Positions 18,435 through 25,877 of a DNA stretch of 64,000 bases are shown here, piece by piece. The DNA comes from Methanomicrobiales archaeon HGW-Methanomicrobiales-3 (lineage in GTDB: Archaea; Halobacteriota; Methanomicrobia; Methanomicrobiales; Methanospirillaceae). The stretch spans positions 124,001-188,000 of the forward strand of contig PGYK01000001.1 of NCBI GenBank assembly GCA_002839605.1, in the 5' to 3' direction. Below the pieces are notes generated by a model. The model was not told where the DNA came from, searched no databases, and saw only the letters and a list, made by a program, of their open reading frames with translations. The position numbers and the translations under genes were made by a program. Position 1 is the stretch's first letter; each line of letters begins with the position of its first letter.

Positions 18435-19964
18435 CTAACTCACCTTGAAGAGATATATACCGGTATTCTGACTGATGAGCTGGGTATGTTGGTTGATCCA
18501 CGCCACGGCGTCTCCCCCAGGATTTGCCGAAGATATGTCAGATGTCATAATAACGAACATCGAGTTATTCCCTTTCTGCAACCGTAACGATTCCAAGGTC
18601 TCACCATTATCGGCACGGAATTCATACGTGCCATCAGTAGAGTTTGAGTAATAGTAATCAAATGGTTGGTAGATGTATCCCGGTGCAACAACAACCAGAT
18701 CCCCACGGGTGGTGATCTGGGAAACCTGTTTTGAAAAATTCCGCCAGTCTTCCTTGGAGTAGGTTGAATAATAACTCATAAAGAATGGTGTAGTGACACT
18801 GAGCAACACCAACATGGCCATAAACCCATAGACGACCCAACGGCTCCTCGCAAGATTATAGATCGGTTTGTAGGCCATGGCGATCCCGATGAAAAAAAAC
18901 GGGGCGAGGATGATGAGGTATCGGGGCATCATCGGTATCCGGTAGGACAGGAACCAGCTTATGGCAAAGGGCAGGAATGTGAGGGCAACCAGAAAGATGC
19001 CTTTGTTCCTCTCAGTGAGGAAGGCTTGGACGATTCCGATGACGAACAGGAGAAGGAACAGGTACATCACGATTTCGGAGAATCCTGAGAGCTGCCGGAA
19101 GGTCTCTATGATGATCCCCGCGCCCTCTATCCCAAAGGTTGGTGCCGATGCTGTCCTTTTTGCGAAGAGCTCGACTGTGACCACGATGAGCGGCAGGCTG
19201 AGGAGGATGAACGTGGCTCCTGCCAGAACCAGGGGCTTGCATGACACGATATCCTTCTTGAATTCAGAAATTTTCACGGTAAAGGCATACAGCACGAGGG
19301 AACCGGTGATGACCAGCGTATAGAAATGGCTCCAGAACGCAAGGGCGGATAGTGAACCGAATAGGATCCAGTGAGAAATCCGGTTGGTTTTGAGAGCTTT
19401 TAAGAAAAAGACCAGAGAGGCCACGATGAGGAAGAGCCCCATGGAGTACGCCCGGGCCTCCTGCGAGTAGAAGATCAGGAAGGGTGAGAAAGTGACCGCA
19501 GCGGCAGCGATGATCCCGACATTCCGGTCATAGAACTCCTTTCCGATAACATAGACGAGCGGGATAGTGAGGACTCCGAGGAGGGCCGGGACGAACCTGA
19601 GAATAACCTCGCTGTTTCCGAAGAGCAGCATGATGTGCTCGGTCCAGTAGAAGAGGGGAGGATTGAACTCCCCCCCGGTGGTTGCCTCCCAGATGCCGGG
19701 GAGTGACATCGAAGCAAAGGTGAGGGTGGATGCTTCATCCAGCCAGAGCGAGTTATACCCGAGATTAAAGAACCGGAGGATGAGTCCAATGACGGTGAGG
19801 GAGAGGAGAAGCTGGACATACCTGCTTGAGAGGAGGGTATTTTTGAGCGTTTCTGCAGAAATGTCCTGAAATGATTTTATCGGAGAGGTGTATCCTCCGT
19901 CAAGATTACAACCGCTGCCGGCCGGTGAATGGCCTTTGGCGCGCTCCTCTCGTTTCTTTCCCAT
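18435..19964 (-). CDS. family 39-like (PMT/ArnT type) membrane glycosyltransferase
   Basis: A 509-residue membrane protein with about eleven to twelve helices. The first large outside loop has NSLWLDEASTLTF with the family's catalytic Asp-Glu pair, then FNPPLFYW, followed by VTFSPFLIFYSQEARAYSMGL, all typical of ArnT/PMT-like enzymes that take a sugar from a polyprenyl phosphate. The C-terminal about 110 residues are an outside soluble domain. It heads the minus-strand series with the Dpm1-GtrA gene, the GT-C gene and wecB. A TATA box lies about 36 bases upstream. The acceptor is unknown. Confidence 0.85.
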   Translation of the reverse strand: MGKKREERAKGHSPAGSGCNLDGGYTSPIKSFQDISAETLKNTLLSSRYVQLLLSLTVIGLILRFFNLGYNSLWLDEASTLTFASMSLPGIWEATTGGEFNPPLFYWTEHIMLLFGNSEVILRFVPALLGVLTIPLVYVIGKEFYDRNVGIIAAAAVTFSPFLIFYSQEARAYSMGLFLIVASLVFFLKALKTNRISHWILFGSLSALAFWSHFYTLVITGSLVLYAFTVKISEFKKDIVSCKPLVLAGATFILLSLPLIVVTVELFAKRTASAPTFGIEGAGIIIETFRQLSGFSEIVMYLFLLLFVIGIVQAFLTERNKGIFLVALTFLPFAISWFLSYRIPMMPRYLIILAPFFFIGIAMAYKPIYNLARSRWVVYGFMAMLVLLSVTTPFFMSYYSTYSKEDWRNFSKQVSQITTRGDLVVVAPGYIYQPFDYYYSNSTDGTYEFRADNGETLESLRLQKGNNSMFVIMTSDISSANPGGDAVAWINQHTQLISQNTGIYLFKVS

Positions 19965-19993
19965 AACGTATCAGGTACTATTTCGTAAACGGC

Positions 19994-20006
19994 GAGATAT
20001 AGGTTA
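19994..20006 (-). promoter_or_regulatory. TATA box for the minus-strand glycan operon
   Basis: On the minus strand this reads AACCTATATCTCG, centred about 36 bases upstream of the ATG at 19964. The transcript would have a very short leader. Confidence 0.45.
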
Positions 20007-20084
20007 TTGCATTTTTTGGTTTTTCGACAAATCTGGAGGATTTTCAACCATTGGGTCCTGCCTCTTCCGAGTGATCCCCACTAC

Positions 20085-20942
20085 TTATGAATCCGGGCCG
20101 GAGAGGCGGGGTGCCCTGAGCGCTGCAAGGAGAGCATCGGTTGAGAGTGTGATGGTTGCCGACTGTTCAAGCATCAGGTTGACCTGCTCATGGTGGCCAA
20201 CCCTCCTGAAATCCGTCCGCAGGGCAATGACTGGTTTCCCCTGTGCATATGCATACCCCATCTCCCACGCGGTGCCGGAATCCGCATCTGCCCCTTCGAT
20301 AACCGCTACGATCAGGTCTGATTCGTCAATGGCCTGGAGGTTTTTCCTGAACAGGCGGTGTTGTTCCGAATCGTCCCTCGTATCCGAATCATCGCCTGAT
20401 TCCTGCGGAAGGTACACCTCGAACAGATTCTGATGTAACAGTGCCGCAAGCATCGCATTGTAGGTGCGTTCTGCTTCAGAGAAGAGCGGGGCGGCAAGAT
20501 AGATACGGAAGCGGGCAAATGCGGCAACATCAAAGGCACGGATGTCGGGAAACCGCGAGAGAAAGACGCCCCTGCCGGCGCGTTTTGGAGGCTCGTCTCC
20601 TTCACTTCCATAATAGGTTGTGGTCACCCCGCAGGTTGGGGAGGAGTTTACACCGATGATGCAGAGCGGGGGACCGCGATCATCAATGATGGTCCTGACC
20701 TTTCCTTCAAGATCGTCAAGAACTGCTTCAAACTTCGGGCTGTTTAAGCGTTCCAGGAATGTTCCCGGTTTTCGACCGGAACCAAGATAGAGGGTTTCCG
20801 GACAGGGAAGCGGGACCATCTCCACGGAGAATTTCCTGCACCGTTCCTGCACCCGGTTGAAAAGAACAATATCTGAGGGCTTTGTTATCCCGTCAGCTCG
20901 TAACCGCGGATCAAGGATACAGGGGCTGCACAGCACGTACAT
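20085..20942 (-). CDS. TudS/DUF523-like domain fused to nucleoside 2-deoxyribosyltransferase
   Basis: A 285-residue two-domain protein. Residues 1-140 resemble the TudS-related (DUF523-like) group: MYVLCSPCILDPRLRADG at the start, MVPLPCPETLY in the middle and VNSSPTCGVTTTY near 115, with cysteines placed as in thiouracil-desulfidase relatives. Residues about 150-285 are a nucleoside 2-deoxyribosyltransferase-like domain (IYLAAPLFSEAERTYN, ESDLIVAVIEGADADSGTAWEMGYAYAQGKPVI). A plausible role is salvage or clean-up of modified bases or nucleosides, which is inference. The ATG at 20942 was preferred over 20975 because the cysteine motif follows at once. It diverges from tsr3 with only 32 bases between. 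Confidence 0.78.
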   Translation of the reverse strand: MYVLCSPCILDPRLRADGITKPSDIVLFNRVQERCRKFSVEMVPLPCPETLYLGSGRKPGTFLERLNSPKFEAVLDDLEGKVRTIIDDRGPPLCIIGVNSSPTCGVTTTYYGSEGDEPPKRAGRGVFLSRFPDIRAFDVAAFARFRIYLAAPLFSEAERTYNAMLAALLHQNLFEVYLPQESGDDSDTRDDSEQHRLFRKNLQAIDESDLIVAVIEGADADSGTAWEMGYAYAQGKPVIALRTDFRRVGHHEQVNLMLEQSATITLSTDALLAALRAPRLSGPDS

Positions 20943-20974
20943 TATTAGTAGTGTGTGCACGCACAAGATGATCA

Positions 20975-21466
20975 ATGATACCCCTGTTTGCTTACCGGGA
21001 CAACAGCTGCGACCCCCGGAAGTGCACGGTCAAAAAACTGGAAAAAGCAGGATTTTTAAAGATCTTCACAAGAATTTCCCAGATACCGAGAAATACCCTG
21101 CTTCTCGACCCGACTGCCGAACAGGCCCTTTCCCCGGCCGACCGGGTTGTCAGGTCCATCACCGTCCTGGACTGCTCCTGGGTTGTCCTGGATACCGGGC
21201 AGGTCAGTTCGTGGCGGGTACGCCGGGCTCTCCCGTTTCTTGTTGCGGCAAACCCGGTCAACTTCGGGAAGCCCTGCAAGCTCTCTTCCGTTGAGGCGCT
21301 TGCCGCTGCCCTCTATATCATGGGCGAGAAGGAGCGGGCAGCGGAGATTCTGGGAAAAGTGAGCTGGGGGATCCGGTTTCTGGAGGTTAACCGGGAACCG
21401 CTGGATCTGTATGCTGCGGCAAAAGACAGCACGGAAGTTGTGAAAGCCCAGAGCCTGTTCATATAA
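20975..21466 (+). CDS. tsr3: Tsr3: 16S rRNA aminocarboxypropyltransferase (DUF367)
   Basis: A 163-residue protein of the Tsr3 family. It transfers the 3-amino-3-carboxypropyl group of S-adenosylmethionine to a hypermodified position near the decoding site of small-subunit rRNA. Visible features are the N-terminal DPRKCTVKKLEKAG, PTAEQALSPAD, TVLDCSW, RALPFLVAANPVNFGKP and LSSVEALAAALYIMGE. In eukaryotes Tsr3 acts late in small-subunit maturation, as do RIO1 and Dim2, whose genes lie 3-5 kb downstream. The spacing to the divergent gene (32 bases) is too small for two separate promoters, so its promoter must lie inside the neighbour's coding region. Confidence 0.9.
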   Translation: MIPLFAYRDNSCDPRKCTVKKLEKAGFLKIFTRISQIPRNTLLLDPTAEQALSPADRVVRSITVLDCSWVVLDTGQVSSWRVRRALPFLVAANPVNFGKPCKLSSVEALAAALYIMGEKERAAEILGKVSWGIRFLEVNREPLDLYAAAKDSTEVVKAQSLFI

Positions 21467-21543
21467 AACGATGTCCGGGTTCATCAGGAATCCCTGCTCT
21501 TTTAAAACCATCTCATCCACTACATCTGGCGGGAGTGGGGGTG

Positions 21544-22134
21544 TTACAGGAGGACGGGCAGGGATGCGGTTTCAGAATCCTGAACCGGGGCATTTTTCAT
21601 CGAGACTCCGGCCGCAACGCAGAGTGCCCCGATAACCCAGGCATAGATCCCCCATATCTTGACAAGCGCGATATCCGAGAGGGCCGGGAAGAGGGCTATC
21701 AGGATACTTAAAAAAAGGGTGAGCATCCCGAAGAGCACGATGACAAGCCTTGTCTTCCATTCATCGGGAAGTGAACACCCGACAAGGATGAGCAGGATGC
21801 TGTTGATGATGGCAAGGATGGCAAGGACGATAATCATGGACGGCTGGATCAGACCTGGCACCATGATGGCGAGAGCTGCAACCACAAGCGAGATGATACC
21901 GGCAAAAAAGATGGGGAACCGGTAGATGATATCCTCCCGGAAGCAGAGGGAGAATGCGATCATGATGATACCGACAACAAGAGCAAGGAGGCCAAAGAGC
22001 GGGATCAGGAGACCAAGGAACATCGTTGTGAAGAAGAATGCATCAGTGCCGGCTAAAAAGATGCAGATCCCGATTATGGAGATCTGCCACCATCGTATTG
22101 GAGTGTCGGAACATCCAAGAAATGATACATTCAT
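21544..22134 (-). CDS. HdeD/DUF308-like membrane protein
   Basis: A 196-residue protein with six closely packed membrane helices and short polar ends, the layout of the HdeD/DUF308 family. The N-terminal half and C-terminal half show the family's internal repeat (paired helices with GLIQPSMIIVLAILAIINSILLI in the middle). Function in archaea is unknown; bacterial HdeD is linked to acid stress. The start at 22134 is supported by a TATA box centred 32 bases upstream, which implies an almost leaderless transcript. Confidence 0.75.
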   Translation of the reverse strand: MNVSFLGCSDTPIRWWQISIIGICIFLAGTDAFFFTTMFLGLLIPLFGLLALVVGIIMIAFSLCFREDIIYRFPIFFAGIISLVVAALAIMVPGLIQPSMIIVLAILAIINSILLILVGCSLPDEWKTRLVIVLFGMLTLFLSILIALFPALSDIALVKIWGIYAWVIGALCVAAGVSMKNAPVQDSETASLPVLL

Positions 22135-22160
22135 TGTTATTCTGGTATTATTGTGGAGTG

Positions 22161-22172
22161 TTTAAATATATG
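22161..22172 (-). promoter_or_regulatory. TATA box for the HdeD-like gene
   Basis: The minus strand reads CATATATTTAAA, centred about 32 bases before the ATG at 22134. The rest of the gap up to 22296 is AT-rich with several T runs and should also hold the promoter of gap. Confidence 0.5.
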
Positions 22173-22296
22173 TTGCTGAAATCCTCCGCTGACTGGGGTT
22201 TTTTTAAATAATTTTTCCCGGTATGGTGGTTTTTTGGTTTTATTCTGCCGGAATATTTCGGATAGTTTTTTCCATTATGGCGCAATGTAACATTGT

Positions 22297-23328
22297 ATGA
22301 TCAAGGTTGCCATTAACGGGTATGGTACCATCGGCAAACGCGTGGCCGACGCAGTAGCTGCCCAGAAGGACATGGAGGTCATCGGAGTATCCAAGACCCG
22401 CCCGAATGCAGAAGCATATGTCGCAAGACAGCGCGGGTTCCCGCTCTATATTGCCGATATCAGTAAAAAGGAGGCATTCGAGAAAGCAGGCCTGAAAGTT
22501 GCCGGAAGTGTTGAAGACATGTGCCGGGCAGCTGACGTTATCGTGGATGCCACACCGGGAAAAGTCGGGGCCACGAACAAGGCGCTGTATGAAAAGCTGG
22601 GCAAGAAAGCCCTCTGGCAGGGCGGGGAAGAGCACGCCCTTGCCGGGTTCTCCTTCAACTCGTCCTGCAACTACAAAGATGCCATCGGCCGGCAGTTTGT
22701 TCGGGTTGTATCGTGCAACACCACAGGGTTGTGCCGGATCATCAACGAGATTGACAAGGAATATGGCGTCACGCATGTCCACGCCATCATGGTACGGCGC
22801 GGATCCGACCCGGGTGAGATCAAGAAGGGACCGATCGATGCCATCGTTCTCGATCCCGTCAGTGTCCCAAGCCACCACGGTCCGGATGTCCTCTCAGTTT
22901 TACCGCACATCTCCATCACGACCATGGCGATGATCGTCCCGACCACGATGATGCATATGCATGCCATCCAGATGACCACTAAAAAGCCGGTGACAAAAGA
23001 ACGGGTCCTCGCGCTTATCAACGCCCACCCCCGCCTCGGGCTCATCAAGAAGACCGCAGGTCTCAAGAGCTCTGCCGAACTCAAGGAGTTTGCCATGGAC
23101 CTCGGCCGGCCAAGGTCAGACCTGTGGGAGAACTGCATTTTTGAAGAATCAATCTATGCAAACAATAATGAGCTCTGCTTCTTCCAGGCAATTCACCAGG
23201 AGGCGGATGTTGTTGTCGAGAATGTCGATGCCATCCGCGCTATGATGGGCGGGGAGGCGGAGGCGGCCAAATCCGTTGCTGCAACAAATGCGGCCCTCAA
23301 CTTCACTACTATCCAGAATAACCATTAA
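22297..23328 (+). CDS. gap: type II glyceraldehyde-3-phosphate dehydrogenase
   Basis: A 343-residue archaeal GAPDH, standard length. The Rossmann motif is KVAINGYGTIGKRVADAV (3-20) and the catalytic cysteine is C140 in VSCNTTGLCR. The enzyme interconverts glyceraldehyde-3-phosphate and 1,3-bisphosphoglycerate with NAD(P) in glycolysis or gluconeogenesis. In a methanogen the gluconeogenic direction is expected. It is followed after 25 bases by tyrS on the same strand. Confidence 0.96.
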   Translation: MIKVAINGYGTIGKRVADAVAAQKDMEVIGVSKTRPNAEAYVARQRGFPLYIADISKKEAFEKAGLKVAGSVEDMCRAADVIVDATPGKVGATNKALYEKLGKKALWQGGEEHALAGFSFNSSCNYKDAIGRQFVRVVSCNTTGLCRIINEIDKEYGVTHVHAIMVRRGSDPGEIKKGPIDAIVLDPVSVPSHHGPDVLSVLPHISITTMAMIVPTTMMHMHAIQMTTKKPVTKERVLALINAHPRLGLIKKTAGLKSSAELKEFAMDLGRPRSDLWENCIFEESIYANNNELCFFQAIHQEADVVVENVDAIRAMMGGEAEAAKSVAATNAALNFTTIQNNH

Positions 23329-23353
23329 CTCCCTTCATCACCCATTCTTTTTA

Positions 23354-24295
23354 ATGGACGCATACGAACGTGTTACCCGAAACACCGTCGAAGTCGTCAC
23401 GGACGATGACCTCCGGGCACTTATTTCACAACCCAAAAAACGAGTGTATGCCGGGTATGAACCCAGCGGCGAGATCCACCTCGGCCACCTTGTCACGATC
23501 AACAAACTGGTGGACATGCAGGCTGCCGGTTTCGAAGTCACCGTACTGCTTGCCGATCTGCATGCTTTCCTGAACCGGAAAGGGACCATGGAAAAGGTCC
23601 AGGAACTTGCCGAGTACAACAAGCGCTGCTTCGAGGGGCTTGGCTTAAAGAATGTGACCTATGTTCTGGGATCGGACGTCCAGCTCAACCGTGACTATGA
23701 GCTGCTGGTGCTCCGGCTCTCGCAGGAGATCACCCTCAATCGTGCTACCCGCAGTATGGACGAAGTCGGGAGGCAGATGGACCACCCGACCGTATCCCAG
23801 ATGATCTACCCCATCATGCAGATGGCCGACATTGCCCTGCTCGGCGCTGACGCTGCTGTTGGGGGCATTGACCAGCGGAAGATCCACATGCTTGCGCGGG
23901 AGCACCTCGTCAACTTCGGATACAAGGCGCCGGTTTGCATCCACACCCCGATCCTCAACGGGCTGGACGGGAAGAAGATGTCCTCATCGCAGGGAAACTA
24001 CATCTCGGTAGCTGACAGCGAGGATGAGATCAAAAAGAAGTGCCAGAAGGCATTCTGCCCACTGGAGATTCCGGATAACCCTATCCTCCAGATCTTCCAG
24101 TACCACATCTTCCCCCGCCTGAACGAGATCACCATTAAGCGGCCGGAAAAGTTCGGGGGCGACCGGAGCTTTGCTTCCTATGCCGATCTTGAAGCGGCAT
24201 ATGGCAAGGCCGAGATCCACCCCATGGATCTCAAGAAGGCCTGCGGTGATTCGCTCATCGAAATCCTTGCCCCGGTACGGGAATATATCCAGTGA
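23354..24295 (+). CDS. tyrS: tyrosyl-tRNA synthetase
   Basis: A 313-residue class I synthetase of the short archaeal/eukaryotic type. The HIGH motif appears as HLGH (42-45, within PSGEIHLGH) and the KMSKS motif as KMSSS near 207, within LDGKKMSSSQGNYI. It charges tRNA-Tyr. The ATG at 23354 gives the usual MDAYERV start; the frame stays open upstream into gap but without similarity. No ribosome site is seen. The rio1 gene begins 28 bases after the stop. Confidence 0.96.
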   Translation: MDAYERVTRNTVEVVTDDDLRALISQPKKRVYAGYEPSGEIHLGHLVTINKLVDMQAAGFEVTVLLADLHAFLNRKGTMEKVQELAEYNKRCFEGLGLKNVTYVLGSDVQLNRDYELLVLRLSQEITLNRATRSMDEVGRQMDHPTVSQMIYPIMQMADIALLGADAAVGGIDQRKIHMLAREHLVNFGYKAPVCIHTPILNGLDGKKMSSSQGNYISVADSEDEIKKKCQKAFCPLEIPDNPILQIFQYHIFPRLNEITIKRPEKFGGDRSFASYADLEAAYGKAEIHPMDLKKACGDSLIEILAPVREYIQ

Positions 24296-24323
24296 ACGCC
24301 CTGCTGCATACGGTGACCTGCCT

Positions 24324-25112
24324 GTGAGTTCAGAGAAAAATCTCGATAAAAAACTGGACCGGTTCGACCAGCGCCTAGAGGAGATGGGCGTCCGGATCAA
24401 AGATACCAATGATCTCAAGGTGCGGGAGGATGTCTTCGATGACGTTACCCTGCTCGCCCTCTACAAACTGGTACATAAGAAATGGTTCTCGGTTCTTGGG
24501 GGATCCATTAGCACCGGAAAAGAGGCCAATGTCTTTTATGCCGAACGCGACGGGGTTGGTGTGGCAATCAAGATCTACCGGATACGGACGGCCAATTTCA
24601 CCACGATGAGCTCGTATATCGCCGGTGACCGGCGCTTCTCCCATGTCAAGAAAGCAAAAAAGGAGCTCATCTTTGCCTGGACTAAAAAGGAGTTCTCAAA
24701 CCTTGTGAGGGCAAGGGATGCCGGGATTGCCGTTCCCGAGCCCCTTGTATGGGACCGGAACATCCTGATTATGTCCTTCCTTGGCGACGGTGAGATTCCG
24801 TATCCCCAGCTCCGGAATGTTGAACTCGAAGATCCAGCCGGGACCTATGCACAGATACTGGGAACCATCGATACTCTCTACAAGAAGGCCGAGCTGGTGC
24901 ATGCAGATTTAAGCGAGTTCAATATATTATACAGCGACAAACCATATCTCATAGACATGGGCCAGTCCGTCACCCGTGATCACCCCCGGGCCCTCCCGTT
25001 CCTGATGCGGGATATCAGGAACGTTAACCGGTTCTTTAAAAACCGCTGCGATATCAGGAATGATGTGGAAATTTTCAATGCGGTGACCGGGCTTGATACT
25101 GCAGAACCATGA
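24324..25112 (+). CDS. rio1: RIO1-type serine/threonine protein kinase
   Basis: A 262-residue atypical kinase/ATPase. Features include the RIO1 glycine-loop equivalent GGSISTGKEANVFYAE, IKIYRIRTANF with the ATP lysine, the flexible-loop segment, catalytic VHADLSEFNILY and metal-binding YLIDMGQSV. In eukaryotes and archaea it acts in the final maturation of the small ribosomal subunit. The start is taken as GTG at 24324, with GGTGA (24312-24316) eight bases upstream; a longer reading frame overlaps tyrS and has no family similarity. A Dim2-like KH gene follows, a pairing common in archaea. Confidence 0.94.
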   Translation: MSSEKNLDKKLDRFDQRLEEMGVRIKDTNDLKVREDVFDDVTLLALYKLVHKKWFSVLGGSISTGKEANVFYAERDGVGVAIKIYRIRTANFTTMSSYIAGDRRFSHVKKAKKELIFAWTKKEFSNLVRARDAGIAVPEPLVWDRNILIMSFLGDGEIPYPQLRNVELEDPAGTYAQILGTIDTLYKKAELVHADLSEFNILYSDKPYLIDMGQSVTRDHPRALPFLMRDIRNVNRFFKNRCDIRNDVEIFNAVTGLDTAEP

Positions 25113-25175
25113 ATCCCGTCTTCATGGTATGAACAACAGAAGAATACAACAGAAAAAATCCAGGTGAATACAAAC

Positions 25176-25721
25176 ATGATGCAGGAAGTGAAAATTGCGG
25201 GAAGCAGGGTCGGTGTGCTCATCGGGAAAGGTGGCGCAACCAAAAAAGAGCTTGAAACCAAGACGCACACCACAATAACGGTTGATTCCAAGGAAGGCCT
25301 GGTGAAGATCGAGGGAACCGAGGAGAACACGATACCCCTCTTACGAGCCGTTGAGATTGTCAATGCCATCAACCGGGGGTTCTCTCCCGAACGGGCATTC
25401 GAGATGATCGAAGACGAAGATCTTCTCCTTGATGTGATCGATCTCAACACCATGGCTGACGGTCCCCGGCAGCTGGACCGTCTCAGGGGACGGATCATTG
25501 GAAAAGATGGTCGTGCCCGGGAGCAGATCGAAGATATGACCGATGTGGAGATCTCGGTCTTTGGCAAGACCGTTGCCCTGATCGGGTATCCCGAGCAGCT
25601 CAAGACGGCACGGGCGGCAGTCGATATGCTCATCGAGGGCGTGCCTCACGAGAACGTCTTTGCCTTCCTTGACCGGAAGAAGAAAGAGGCCAAGCAGGAT
25701 ATGATCAGTTATTATTACTGA
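25176..25721 (+). CDS. KH-domain RNA-binding protein (Dim2/Pno1-like)
   Basis: A 181-residue protein with two KH domains: the first has VGVLIGKGGATKKELE (about 9-24), the second GRIIGKDGRAREQIEDMTD (about 104). This is the archaeal relative of Dim2/Pno1/Krr1, which binds the 3' end region of small-subunit rRNA and partners RIO1. The ATG at 25176 is preferred over the in-frame GTG at 25164, because AGGTGA (25162-25167), the ribosome site for 25176, overlaps that GTG. It ends the gap-tyrS-rio1-KH run. Confidence 0.92.
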   Translation: MMQEVKIAGSRVGVLIGKGGATKKELETKTHTTITVDSKEGLVKIEGTEENTIPLLRAVEIVNAINRGFSPERAFEMIEDEDLLLDVIDLNTMADGPRQLDRLRGRIIGKDGRAREQIEDMTDVEISVFGKTVALIGYPEQLKTARAAVDMLIEGVPHENVFAFLDRKKKEAKQDMISYYY

Positions 25722-25774
25722 TGAGTGGAAAAATCAGCAAAAACTCAAATTCATATTTATGTATTTTCCTTCAT

Positions 25775-25795
25775 TTCCAGTGGAGAATAATTCGG
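25775..25795 (+). repeat. ORB-like half element in the hel308 upstream region
   Basis: TTCCAGTGGAGAATAATTCG matches the 5' half of the origin recognition box (TTCCAnTGGA) but lacks the GGGG end. It lies 64 bases upstream of a better copy and in the same orientation. It is weak evidence alone. Confidence 0.35.
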
Positions 25796-25838
25796 TTTTA
25801 AGGTTAGTATTGTCCAAAAGGACTGCAATGAGAGCGAA

Positions 25839-25858
25839 TTTGAGTGGAATTAAAGGGG
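25839..25858 (+). repeat. origin recognition box-like element at the hel308 promoter
   Basis: TTTGAGTGGAATTAAAGGGG, followed by TTCCCGGG, agrees at 15 of 20 positions with the strongest ORB beside orc1 (29780-29799), including the TGGAA core and the AAAGGGG end. It ends 19 bases before the hel308 start codon, where Orc1/Cdc6 binding could block or set transcription. Confidence 0.6.
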
Positions 25859-25877
25859 TTCCCGGGCGGGATGTGTC

